Made by a program: the position numbers and the translations under genes. From the NCBI RefSeq assembly GCF_027594145.1, contig NZ_JAQFFK010000003.1, forward strand, positions 1 to 64,000: a DNA stretch of 64,000 bases. The letters are read 5' to 3'. The notes under the pieces were generated by a model that saw nothing but the letters and a program-made list of their open reading frames with translations, was not told the origin of the DNA and made no database searches. This document shows positions 29,794-38,344 of the stretch, one piece after another. The stretch comes from Methanococcoides alaskense. GTDB taxonomy: Archaea > Halobacteriota > Methanosarcinia > Methanosarcinales > Methanosarcinaceae. The first letter of the stretch is position 1. Every line of letters starts with the position of its first letter.

Positions 29794-30213
29794 TCAGTTC
29801 TTTGGTCTCTTGAAACCGCAGTTGAAACATGTGTAATTATGACAACACATTATTTCACCACATTCCAGACATTTCCATTCGTCCTCCTATGATCTTAAAA
29901 AAAAGTCCATGCCTTTCTCTTTGATGGAGATGAGATTGTCTATCAGGCTGATATTGTACCTTTTACGGTAATGCTCGTCAAGTATTTTGAGGTGCTCGCA
30001 AGGGAAGGACTCGCACTCATAACAATAATTTATTTCGTTCTTATCTAATTTTTTACATTTCTTTTTTAGAAAAGCACAACTTTTGTTTTCTGCTCTGCAC
30101 CCTTGACATCTCTTTTTTCTTTTGCTCCCGCTCATCGTATGACCAAAAAAAGCAATGCATGTCCCACAGTTCATTCCACAGGGAGCTATGAGTTCTTCTG
30201 AAAGATGGGCCAT
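29794..30213 (-). CDS. DUF3795 protein with in-frame TAG before its C-terminal zinc ribbon
   Basis: A cysteine-rich protein. The first 108 residues carry CGMNCGTC, CQGC, CAFLKKKC and YCYECESFPCEHL. A TAG at 29887-29889 follows ...DFFLRS. The same frame then runs 30 more codons, EDEWKCLECGEIMCCHNYTC and beyond with two further Cys positions, to TGA at 29794-29796. DUF3795 proteins normally end with just such a ribbon, so the TAG interrupts a continuous protein. In an organism using pyrrolysine it would be residue 109 of 139. Function is unknown; cysteine spacing predicts metal binding. The start ATG at 30213 has a weak ribosome site. Confidence 0.78.
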
Positions 30214-30236
30214 AGTTTGTCAGATCTTTGCTATTT

Positions 30237-30722
30237 TTATTTTCTCGGCCTCAATGGCTTAAAACCATCCATGCTCGTAGGGCGGTCAATAGCTTTTGTC
30301 AAGGAAGTACATTCAGGAGAACTAAGGAATTTCGGGCGGCCAACAGGAGCGAACAATTCATCTTTTGAAGTATGGTTACGAAATCCTGTATCAACCTCTT
30401 TTTCTGGTCCGGCTATCAGATCTATTGTTACAGAAGTTCCTTCATTCTGTTCTGCCTTCTGAAAAGCATCGATCTTAAGCCCTTTCTCTCTGGCAAGAGC
30501 CCCTTCCAGTTTACCATAAAGGTATTGAGCAGAGATCACATCTCCAAGACCAAGGCTTTTTGAAAGGTTTTCCAGCTTCACCAGGTTCTCCTTGACCCAG
30601 CCGATCTCTGAATGTTTGTTATAGCCAACCTCTAATCCAAGATTAAAGGATTTAGCTTCAAGCTCGGCTTTCTTAAGCTCAGCAAGTGTAAGTTTGTTTT
30701 TGCTATTCTTTAAAAGATCCAT
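30237..30722 (-). CDS. Unrecognised protein encoded after a KaiC-type ATPase
   Basis: A 161-residue protein not recognised as a family. The N-terminal half is helical and lysine/glutamate-rich (LTLAELKKAELEAKSF, SKSLGLGDVISAQYLYGKL). The C-terminal part is Pro/Lys-rich and probably flexible (FKPLRPRK end). There is no signal peptide or membrane span. It starts 12 bp after the KaiC-like gene stop; ATG 30722 is preferred over GTG 30731. The tight linkage suggests a partner or adaptor of the ATPase. Confidence 0.65.
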   Translation of the reverse strand: MDLLKNSKNKLTLAELKKAELEAKSFNLGLEVGYNKHSEIGWVKENLVKLENLSKSLGLGDVISAQYLYGKLEGALAREKGLKIDAFQKAEQNEGTSVTIDLIAGPEKEVDTGFRNHTSKDELFAPVGRPKFLSSPECTSLTKAIDRPTSMDGFKPLRPRK

Positions 30723-30734
30723 TTTCAGCACTCT

Positions 30735-31478
30735 TTACACAAGAACAGATCTTACAGCCAGACCCTTATCAGTGAATTCAACTTCCATCATATCACAATG
30801 ATGTTTTGTACCACGCATCTTAATGATCTGTAATGCCCGGGTCATTTTCTTTCCATAAAGGAAATTATGAAGGAATAACACACCATGCGCTGCAAACTGT
30901 TCAGTAGAATAGGCATTAGGATCGGTCATTTCAGAAAGAAGGATCGTCGTACACCCAAGGTCTTTAAGGTTCCTGATGAAGCGTCCCATTTCCTTTTCTT
31001 CCAAGGAATGATCCTTTGTACTAAAGCGTATGGCTGTCACCGAATCTATTACAAGTCTCTTCACATTGTACTCTGAAACATATGCTGCAATTTCCTTGAA
31101 GACCATGGCTGGTGATGGTGCTTCACCTTCCACTGATGAATAACCTACTTCATAGTCCGAGTTGATGACCTCATGAAGCTCATCAATGTAACCGTATTCC
31201 ATACTTGGGCCAAGGTCAGCGAAAAGCAGCTTTTTCATTTTTATTAAAGTTGCCACGTTCATTGCATAATTAGACATATCATCAATGACATTCTGTGGGC
31301 TTTCGAGAAGTGTCACATAAAGTCCAACTTCCCCAAAAGTAGCTCCTTGTGCAAGAAATTGCATGCCAAAAGTAGTTTTCCCACCGCCAGGAGGGCCAGT
31401 CAAAAGATAAACACGATTAGCGACTAGTCCGCCCTGAATTATTTCGTCCAAACCCTCAATTCCAGATGGTATTCTCAT
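30735..31478 (-). CDS. KaiC/RadA-superfamily ATPase
   Basis: A 247-residue single-domain RecA-fold ATPase. The GIEGLDEIIQGGL start is typical of KaiC/RAD55 proteins, with Walker A GPPGGGKTT, Walker B LVIDSVTA, and a later ILLSEM. Archaeal members are signal-transduction or repair-related ATPases of unsettled role. Upstream is an unusual run of three 24-bp tandem repeats, and a small unknown gene follows 12 bp downstream. GGGGT lies about 8 bp before ATG 31478. Confidence 0.87.
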   Translation of the reverse strand: MRIPSGIEGLDEIIQGGLVANRVYLLTGPPGGGKTTFGMQFLAQGATFGEVGLYVTLLESPQNVIDDMSNYAMNVATLIKMKKLLFADLGPSMEYGYIDELHEVINSDYEVGYSSVEGEAPSPAMVFKEIAAYVSEYNVKRLVIDSVTAIRFSTKDHSLEEKEMGRFIRNLKDLGCTTILLSEMTDPNAYSTEQFAAHGVLFLHNFLYGKKMTRALQIIKMRGTKHHCDMMEVEFTDKGLAVRSVLV

Positions 31479-31556
31479 TAATAAACCCCAATTAATAATA
31501 AACTATTATAAACCAGATTGTCAATATGTTAAACTCGTTGTTAATTAATAACTAAA

Positions 31557-31617
31557 TTACTATTTAATTACTTTAATAAGTTACTATTTAATTGCATTAA
31601 TAAGTTACTGTTTACAA
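31557..31617. repeat. Three 24-bp tandem repeats upstream of the KaiC-like gene
   Basis: TTACTATTTAATT (31557-31569), TTACTATTTAATT (31581-31593) and TTACTGTTTACAA (31605-31617) recur at exactly 24 bp. The segments between them also match (TAATAAG precedes copies two and three). The array sits 80-140 bp before ATG 31478 on the minus strand and may be operator iterons or promoter-upstream elements. Nothing else is seen in 31479-31715. Confidence 0.6.
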
Positions 31618-31715
31618 TAAATTGATCAAACAAATACAAATTGTCGCTACACTGCCTTTAATGAAAAAAATGAATAATTTTACAGGTAGCTCTATACTCC
31701 TGCACTTTTTTTCGT

Positions 31716-32756
31716 TTAGGACAAATGCTTGTTCTGGAAAATACTGATACCTTCTTCAACATTGCTCAGTAATTGACAGGCGATCTCCTGTGTCGGCCAT
31801 GCGCCAACTCCACAGTCCGGACCAACATATTTTATGCGGTCCCCAAATATGGAATGGGCATTCTCAAGCCTTTTTGCAATGACCCCTGGGGTTTCCATTT
31901 CTGTTACGATCTCAGGCAGATACTGGATGTCTTTCCAGACATTTGTATTGTATTTCTCATTCAGAACCGAAGCAAGATTGAAAATATCGGTCCTTGCGAT
32001 ACCTACACGAAGGAAAGAATCCGTGTCTTCAAGCACTTTTTTGTCTATAAGGTCAAGATAGGAAGGATTGGCTGCTGATTCCACGCCTATTACATTGATA
32101 CTCGGAGTGTCACATGCGATCTTGTAATGCAATGGTGAATGTAAATGTATTTCCACATCTACATCCTGTTTGCCTGCATAGGCGGTAGAAAGGCTCAAAG
32201 CTTTCACCAGTTCAGCATCTTCGAACATCACCTGTGGATTGATACTTATACTTGGCTCATCGATGGAGATCGTTCTTATGTTGAAGTTCTTTGCGGACTT
32301 GATGGCCTTACTGATAAAACGATCAATGCTGACTGCAAGCGTATCCAGGATGTCGGTATATTGGGTTCCCCCGAAATCCTTGAGATAAAGTTCAAGAGGA
32401 CCTGTTACACAAACACGGACATCCGGCTTTTCACCTGTTTCCTCTTTGTATTGTGCGGCGGTCTTCTCCAGGATGTCAAGCTCGAGGATGCAGGCACTTT
32501 CCTCTTTGACCTTGAAAGGTTCTTCCACACATTCCGGGTCCTTGATTATGGACAGGAACTGTTCGTTCATGTCCTGGAACTGCGGATATGTTGCGACCTC
32601 CACACCTGCATCTAATTTTTGTTTGAACGCTGATCCTATGATATTGAATAGCTGCTCATCACTATCCCTTTTTGAGAAGGCGTTTGCCATCCACTCTTTC
32701 GTTACACCTTCAGGTAACGGAAAACTTCCAATATCATCAAAGATCAGGTCTGTCAT
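31716..32756 (-). CDS. Core-MetE-type methionine synthase (methylcobalamin:homocysteine methyltransferase)
   Basis: A 346-residue protein equal to the C-terminal catalytic half of MetE, as in archaeal core-MetE enzymes that use a corrinoid-bound methyl donor instead of folate. Visible are the N-terminal DDIGSFPLPEG, SIDEPSI, the histidines in EIHLHSP and C-terminal GPDCGVGAWP with the predicted zinc-binding Cys. The role is methionine synthesis. It is divergently transcribed from a CobW-family GTPase, possibly a metal insertase for a zinc or corrinoid enzyme. Confidence 0.83.
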   Translation of the reverse strand: MTDLIFDDIGSFPLPEGVTKEWMANAFSKRDSDEQLFNIIGSAFKQKLDAGVEVATYPQFQDMNEQFLSIIKDPECVEEPFKVKEESACILELDILEKTAAQYKEETGEKPDVRVCVTGPLELYLKDFGGTQYTDILDTLAVSIDRFISKAIKSAKNFNIRTISIDEPSISINPQVMFEDAELVKALSLSTAYAGKQDVDVEIHLHSPLHYKIACDTPSINVIGVESAANPSYLDLIDKKVLEDTDSFLRVGIARTDIFNLASVLNEKYNTNVWKDIQYLPEIVTEMETPGVIAKRLENAHSIFGDRIKYVGPDCGVGAWPTQEIACQLLSNVEEGISIFQNKHLS

Positions 32757-32929
32757 AGCTACTCTACTGTAAGTATCATTTATAATAGTAGCGAAATGAG
32801 AATATGGAAAAAGTTTCTTGTATAGCCAGATATCTGCAAGATTTATAAGGAAAGACTCACAAGTTTAAACTCAGTCTTGATCTTAAACAATTATCTTTTA
32901 AAAATATCATTCTCCCGCTGGTGAAATAA

Positions 32930-33964
32930 TTGAAAATAATGATAATAGGCGGCTTTCTCGGAAGCGGCAAAACCACTACTCTGTTGAAGCTTGGAAAACA
33001 TCTTAGCGATACAGGTCATAAGATAGCAATAATAGTGAACGAGATAGGCGAAATAGGACTTGACGGTGACACCCTTTCAAGTACCGGTATCGTTACGGAA
33101 GAACTAACAAGCGGGTGTATCTGCTGTACGCTCAAGATAAGCATGGAATACACTTTGAGCAACCTTTCAGATGAATTCCATCCAGATGTCATTATCATCG
33201 AGCCTACAGGTATCGCTTTCCCAAGACAGATAAAGGACGATATTGCACTGATGAAGATCGATGACCTAAGCTTTGCACCTATCGTCAACATTGTGGATGG
33301 AACAAGGTTCAATACGGAGATAAAGCAGACACCAAAATTCATTCAGACACAGATAGAGGATGCTGATATCCTCTGTATCAACAAGGTCGATATAGCAGAG
33401 AAAGAAAAGGTTGCAGAGGTCAGAAAATTCCTGGAAGGGCTCAATCCCGAGGCAGAAGTTATCGAGTTCTCTGCAAAGGAAGCCGATGAAAAGTTCCAGA
33501 GGCTCATAGACCTGCTGGCAGGTCAGAGCAAAGAAAGGGAAGTAAGGGAGAACATAAATTCCATTGAAGCTTCCGAAGTCAGCTCCTATTCCGGCGAACT
33601 CACCATCAAGGACTGCGAACTGGAAGCTCAAAAGGCAGAAAAATATGCCATCGATGTTCTAACTTCCATAGGCGAACAGATCAAAGATCTCAATCCGGAT
33701 TTTGTAGGTCACATCAAGATGGCACTGGAGTACCCCGAAACACTCATGAAAGCCAGTATCACATCTTCCGAGAGTGTACCAAACATAGAGTTCTTTGAAA
33801 CAAAAAGCAAAGATTGTAAATTGAAGTTTCTCTCAGCAGTTACTAATGTGGAAAAGGAACAACTTGTGAAGATCGTTGAGACCACGATAAAGAAGCATCT
33901 CAAGCAGGAAGGTATACCTTTTAGCAATAAGGTCAAGAATCTTCAGACCATCGATATTCTTTGA
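32930..33964 (+). CDS. CobW/COG0523-family GTPase
   Basis: A 344-residue G3E GTPase with Walker A GGFLGSGKTT, the metal-binding CICC motif, EPTGIAFP and NKVD. Family members deliver zinc, cobalt or other metals to client enzymes. A TTG start at 32930 is proposed: it lies 5 bp after GGTGA and gives MKIMIIGGFLGSG, which matches family N-termini. The ATG at 32939 is the alternative. Its divergent neighbour is a predicted zinc-dependent core MetE, so that is a reasonable, untested client. Confidence 0.82.
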   Translation: MKIMIIGGFLGSGKTTTLLKLGKHLSDTGHKIAIIVNEIGEIGLDGDTLSSTGIVTEELTSGCICCTLKISMEYTLSNLSDEFHPDVIIIEPTGIAFPRQIKDDIALMKIDDLSFAPIVNIVDGTRFNTEIKQTPKFIQTQIEDADILCINKVDIAEKEKVAEVRKFLEGLNPEAEVIEFSAKEADEKFQRLIDLLAGQSKEREVRENINSIEASEVSSYSGELTIKDCELEAQKAEKYAIDVLTSIGEQIKDLNPDFVGHIKMALEYPETLMKASITSSESVPNIEFFETKSKDCKLKFLSAVTNVEKEQLVKIVETTIKKHLKQEGIPFSNKVKNLQTIDIL

Positions 33965-34057
33965 GGGGGAAACTTGCTCCCTTAATCTTTCACTTTTTTA
34001 TACTTCGATATGTTATTCAGTCTTTAGCCATTTTACAGATCGGCATTATCAGTGCCT

Positions 34058-34468
34058 TTAGACCTTATCGAACAGTTCAATCCCTTCAAATCTGCACTCT
34101 GCAAGCCTTCTTTCAAATATCAGATAGCGAAAACGCTTGAACAATGCGTATGTTCTGAAATATGTCCTGAAAAGCATGGCAGAATACGTATCGCTGCCGG
34201 AAAAGAACAGTTTTTTATCATCTCTTAGAGAATCATCCACGAATTTCACAACCCCATTCGCATTGTCCAATCTCACAAGAGTGCCCTGAACAAGAAGTGG
34301 ACCAAGAACGATGGCATCTTCCTCCATCCCATCAGCACCTACTGTACCTTCAATGAATCCATAATTGAATATCGTGGGTATAGGCGAAAAGAACACTCTT
34401 TTGTATTCATCTCCCACTTTGTGGTACTTGAAAAAACTGAACTTGGGGGTCTCTATCCTTATATGCAT
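34058..34468 (-). CDS. Family I inorganic pyrophosphatase-like protein with altered active site
   Basis: A 136-residue protein aligned by eye with family I pyrophosphatases: the stretch FNYGFIEGTV plus a DGMEED segment sits where active enzymes have NYG...DGDPxD, followed by a GTLVR strand and DDKKLF. The middle aspartate and proline of the DGDPxD motif are missing, while the flanking aspartates remain. It is shorter than the usual 160-180 residues. It may be a divergent or inactive relative, or use a different phosphoanhydride. It converges with the CobW gene. Confidence 0.55.
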   Translation of the reverse strand: MHIRIETPKFSFFKYHKVGDEYKRVFFSPIPTIFNYGFIEGTVGADGMEEDAIVLGPLLVQGTLVRLDNANGVVKFVDDSLRDDKKLFFSGSDTYSAMLFRTYFRTYALFKRFRYLIFERRLAECRFEGIELFDKV

Positions 34469-34518
34469 TCAAATAAAGTAAGCACTCTTTTTTAAAACAC
34501 TTTTTGGACCACAGAGGC

Positions 34519-34800
34519 TCATTTCAAAAATGGAAGAACATACTCAACAAAAAGGTAACCTTCCACTATCAATATCAGAGGCATACCTATCTTAAAGGTC
34601 GGATGTCTCGTTTTGTGCCTGAAGGCTTCCATACCAAGGATAGAACCAATACTGCCTCCAAGTATAGCCCACCTGAACAGCTTCTTTTCAGGTATCCTGT
34701 ACTTGTCCTTGATAGCCTTTCTCTTGTCAGAGAACATGAGCCAGAAAGAGTATGTGTTCACTAAAAACAGATACAGGAGAATGTACAGATATAGTTCCAT
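34519..34800 (-). CDS. DUF1294 small membrane protein
   Basis: A 93-residue protein with two to three hydrophobic segments (YLYILLYLFLVNTYSFWLM, WAILGGSIGSILGMEAF, GMPLILIVEGYLFV). It has the DUF1294 signature of a DKRKAI-like basic loop and RHKTRHPTFK. The family is widespread and uncharacterised, and is expected in the cytoplasmic membrane. It lies between the pyrophosphatase-like gene and argS on the same strand but with its own spacing. Confidence 0.82.
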   Translation of the reverse strand: MELYLYILLYLFLVNTYSFWLMFSDKRKAIKDKYRIPEKKLFRWAILGGSIGSILGMEAFRHKTRHPTFKIGMPLILIVEGYLFVEYVLPFLK

Positions 34801-34859
34801 TCTTCATTCTCCGTTTCTATTACTCTTTTCTGTTAATTTACATCTATTCCTGCAAACAC

Positions 34860-36563
34860 TTACATGGATTCAGGTGCGCCTAGTCCAAGAGTGTCCAGAG
34901 TGTTGGCAAGAACCATTCTTGCACAATCTACCAGAGCAATACGGGTTGAACGTAATTGTTCATCCTCTGCATTCAAGACAGATACAAAACGGTAGAACTG
35001 GTTGAACGCATCAGCAAGTTCTCTTGCATAGATAGCAAACGTGTGAGGTCTGAGCTCTTTTGCACATTGATCGAGCATGTTGTCGAACATTGCCATTTTC
35101 TTAATGAGAGATACTTCAGAGCCTTCCACAAGAAGAGCAGTGTTGATAGGTTCTTCCGGCTTCCAGAGACCTTCATCCCTGGCTTTCTGGAGAATGCTAC
35201 ATGCACGTGCATGTGAGTACTGAATAAATGGTCCACCCTGTTTTTCAAAGTCAAGGGCTTCTTTCCAGTCGAACACTGTGGATTTTTCAGGTGACACTTT
35301 TACAATATCATATCTGACAGCCCCAATTCCCACAATTTCAGCTACCTTTGCCTTGAAATCATCAGGCATCTCCGGGCGACGCTTGTCCACTTCTTCATAC
35401 GCCTGTGTCTTTATCTGGTCCAGCAAGTCATCAGCACTGATGAACTTGCCACTTCTTGTGCTCATTGAGCCTTCCGGAAGGGATACGAATTCAAAGATAA
35501 CGAATTCAGGCTCTTTCTTGCCTATTGCATTGAGTGTGGCCTTTAGCTGACCGGATATCAATTTATGGTCTGCTCCGAACACATCGATGATCCTATCCGC
35601 ACGTTCGCCTTTCCATTCATGGTATGCAAGATCACGTGTGGTGTACAGGGATGTGCCGTCCGTACGCTGTATCACCAGTGTCTTTTCGAAGCCGTAGTCC
35701 TGAAGGTTCACAACAAGTGCACCGTTGTCGATCTCTGTGCGACCTGTGGCCTTTATCTCTTCAACTATCCTTGAAACATCGCCGGACCTGATGAAACTGG
35801 ATTCCTTCGGGAACTCGTCATGTGCCACATTCATCTTCTTGAGCGTTTCCTTGATACCGGAAACTGCGAGATCGACCGCTTTATCGAAAGTTTCGATGGT
35901 AGCTGCATCCCCTTTTTCAACAAGCTGCATGAGCTTGTCGATCTCAGCGACCTTTTCAGGATGAGCATTGAGTTCCGCATTTGCTTTTATGTAAACATCT
36001 GCAATAGCATGGTCAGGCTTGGAGCTCTCATCAAACTCGAAGTGGCCAAGTGCCCAGGAAACTATTGCTATCTGGCGACCCATATCATTAACGTAATAGT
36101 GAAGTTCCACATCATATCCTGCACGTTTGAGAATACGTCCAAGAGTATCACCGATTATCGAATTCCTTATGTGACCCACATGGAGCGGACCATTAGGATT
36201 GGCTGAAGTGTGCTCGAGCAATATCCTGCCCTCAGAGAAATTACCCCCAAAGGCTTCCTTTTGTTCCCTTATGGCCAGAACTGTGCCCTCAATGAAATTG
36301 CGGCTTGCCCAGATATTCAAATAGGGGCCCAATGCCTCAACTTTCTCTATGAAAGAGCCTTTAGGTATCACAATTTCGCCTGCTATCTTCTCAGCAACAT
36401 CCTTCGGGCTCTGCTTTGCAACAGAAGCTAACCTGAATGCTATTCTTGAAGACAGGTCTGCATGCTGTGAAGGACCAAGCTCCATATCTTCCGCTTCAAA
36501 ACCTGCTGACCTGACAGCATCGTTCAGTATACTTGTAACCTGATCTATAAAATCTAAAAACAA
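34860..36563 (-). CDS. argS: Arginyl-tRNA synthetase
   Basis: A class I synthetase of about 567 residues. The HIGH-like motif is in SANPNGPLHVGHIRNS, the YVNDMGRQIA block is specific for ArgRS, and the MSTRSGKFIS loop replaces KMSKS. The C-terminal anticodon-binding helix bundle carries a DALRP-type fold. A TTG start at 36563 is favoured: AAAGGTGA lies 5 bp upstream and the product then begins MFLDFIDQ. The in-frame GTG at 36572 overlaps that ribosome site. It is encoded 20 bp downstream of the aRF1 gene on the same strand, probably as an operon. Confidence 0.95.
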   Translation of the reverse strand: MFLDFIDQVTSILNDAVRSAGFEAEDMELGPSQHADLSSRIAFRLASVAKQSPKDVAEKIAGEIVIPKGSFIEKVEALGPYLNIWASRNFIEGTVLAIREQKEAFGGNFSEGRILLEHTSANPNGPLHVGHIRNSIIGDTLGRILKRAGYDVELHYYVNDMGRQIAIVSWALGHFEFDESSKPDHAIADVYIKANAELNAHPEKVAEIDKLMQLVEKGDAATIETFDKAVDLAVSGIKETLKKMNVAHDEFPKESSFIRSGDVSRIVEEIKATGRTEIDNGALVVNLQDYGFEKTLVIQRTDGTSLYTTRDLAYHEWKGERADRIIDVFGADHKLISGQLKATLNAIGKKEPEFVIFEFVSLPEGSMSTRSGKFISADDLLDQIKTQAYEEVDKRRPEMPDDFKAKVAEIVGIGAVRYDIVKVSPEKSTVFDWKEALDFEKQGGPFIQYSHARACSILQKARDEGLWKPEEPINTALLVEGSEVSLIKKMAMFDNMLDQCAKELRPHTFAIYARELADAFNQFYRFVSVLNAEDEQLRSTRIALVDCARMVLANTLDTLGLGAPESM

Positions 36564-36583
36564 GATGATCACCTTTAATTAAT

Positions 36584-37828
36584 TCAGATACCTGTGTTGA
36601 AACGCAATACCGCTACAACGCCACCAAAAGCTTTCAAAAGCTGTGAACCTTCCTCGAAATCAGTGGATATGAACTCCACCCTTGTGCCCATTTGGTCACA
36701 CATCTCAGACAGTTGATCAACGACATCCACCTTTTCAGTGATCTCAAGATAAGAACCACATTTAGGGCAGTTACCGGTAGGAGAACTGCTGTCCCCGGGC
36801 TTGAATTCGCGGCTGGTCTTCCTTTCATAATCACAGGAAGTACATTTGACTGTTTCTCTTACAGCTCTGAGATCCTCGGATATCAGCAATATATCCACGG
36901 CACCTATTATGAGGTTCTCACGGACATTATCTTCACCATAGGTCGCTTTCCCGGAATCTGATACCAATTCCCTGAAGAACTGTTGCATCAGTTTCTTCTC
37001 GACCATGAGATCAAGGTCTTCAAGTCTCTCACCCGCAGCATTCACGAGTTCGGGAAGACCGGATTCATCGGTGTATGCGACATCGAAAAGCCCAAGGACC
37101 TTCTTCTCGATCTCGTGGTGGAAGAAATTACCTGATTCGAACTCTTCCTTTGTGGGTGACGGACCACCTATAAGCACTCCTTCGAAATCTTTCTGGTCTA
37201 CTGAAAGGAAGACCTCACTTGCAGCATCTCCGATACGTTTGTAGAAATCATGTATGGCAATAAGTCGCAATTGCTGGAACCTGTGAGCACTCTGACCACC
37301 CTTTCTCTGTTTCCCGGGTACAGTGGATGTAAGTTTACGGAATGCTTCTATCTGTTTACCCGTGAGAAGACCAACCGTAGCTTCACGCCTGTCCAATACA
37401 AGCAGACCATAGGTCTTTGCTTCCTTTAGCATATCTTCCAATGGGGAAAGGAAAAAAGACGAATCGCAATGATATCTGTAAGTGATAATGGGTTGTGGTG
37501 GCTCAACAATGGTGGTCTCCATATTGGTCTTGTTCGCACCAACATCTACTGCACCAGTAAAATATACGATCCCATTCTCCGGAACTGTACCATACCTGAG
37601 CCTTGACATAATAGAATCGATGGCTCCCTGTACATTGGTCTTGGTAAGCTTGGATTTGATATTGGAAGCCTGGCTATGTTCGTTCCTAAGCTGTGATACA
37701 ACATCTGAGATCTGTTTATCAGGAGGTATGTACAGAGAAATAAGTTCGGTACCACGACCTTTTTTTCCCCTTAAAGATTCCAGTTTCTTTTTAAACTCGT
37801 ATTTCTGATGTGAAGATTGTTCAGCCAT
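36584..37828 (-). CDS. prf1: Peptide chain release factor aRF1
   Basis: A 414-residue archaeal/eukaryal type release factor. The NIKS motif (ASNIKSKLTK) contacts stop codons, the GGQ motif (KQRKGGQSAH) triggers peptide release, and a C-terminal zinc-ribbon domain has CTSCDYERK and CPKCGSYL. It is the factor expected to recognise UAA, UAG and UGA. Because several genes here appear to be read through at UAG, it is the direct competitor of any amber-decoding tRNA. A TATA-like element (ctatatttatacc on the minus strand) lies near 37949-37965. Confidence 0.96.
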   Translation of the reverse strand: MAEQSSHQKYEFKKKLESLRGKKGRGTELISLYIPPDKQISDVVSQLRNEHSQASNIKSKLTKTNVQGAIDSIMSRLRYGTVPENGIVYFTGAVDVGANKTNMETTIVEPPQPIITYRYHCDSSFFLSPLEDMLKEAKTYGLLVLDRREATVGLLTGKQIEAFRKLTSTVPGKQRKGGQSAHRFQQLRLIAIHDFYKRIGDAASEVFLSVDQKDFEGVLIGGPSPTKEEFESGNFFHHEIEKKVLGLFDVAYTDESGLPELVNAAGERLEDLDLMVEKKLMQQFFRELVSDSGKATYGEDNVRENLIIGAVDILLISEDLRAVRETVKCTSCDYERKTSREFKPGDSSSPTGNCPKCGSYLEITEKVDVVDQLSEMCDQMGTRVEFISTDFEEGSQLLKAFGGVVAVLRFNTGI

Positions 37829-38010
37829 TGTAGGAATACTCCATAATTAGGATCAATTGGGATTATAGTTGCATCACGCAACCTGATGATAATGTTCTAC
37901 ATTGAACATTGATGCTATTAGCTATACAGATGTACCTATGTGAACAAGGGTATAAATATAGGTTATGACTGGTTACATAACCTTTGTCTAAATTTTATAG
38001 TTAAATGAGC

Positions 38011-38344
38011 AATAAGACCACCCGTTTTAACTAGTGGATGGATTGCTGTTATTTTGTTTAAATGACTTAATGAATACTGTCTATAAGTATGCGTATATAG
38101 TACGTAGTCGTATCTTACATTAGTCACTGGTTGTGAGAAACAAGCAACCTCTGAAAGATATGTCCACCTACAAGGCGAATAAGGTCGTGGATAAAGTGTC
38201 GTTCTTGCTCGAAACACGTAAAGCCGAATCGAGATAGGAACGAAGACATAGTAGGGCAGGGACTGCCCCATTTCAAGCTTGTGGAGATTCCGGTAGGTAA
38301 TCAATGAAGCAGGAAGCCACCCATTTTAATGAGTGGTAGTTCAC
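38011..38344 (+). mobile_element. IS200/IS605-like remnant without tnpA or full tnpB (omega-RNA-like right end)
   Basis: The right end GAAGCAGGAAGCC-ACCC plus hairpin CCACcCATT-tt-AATGaGTGG (38317-38336) and GTAGTTCAC is typical of IS605/IS1341 elements. A similar left hairpin starts CCACCCGTT at 38018-38037. Just inside the right end the plus strand encodes GQGLPHFKLVEIPVGNQ before TGA, resembling a TnpB C-terminus, but no intact transposase or nuclease is present. The retained segment is where TnpB guide RNA (omega-RNA) is normally encoded. The last bases overlap the stop codon of the convergent taw1 gene. Confidence 0.6.
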
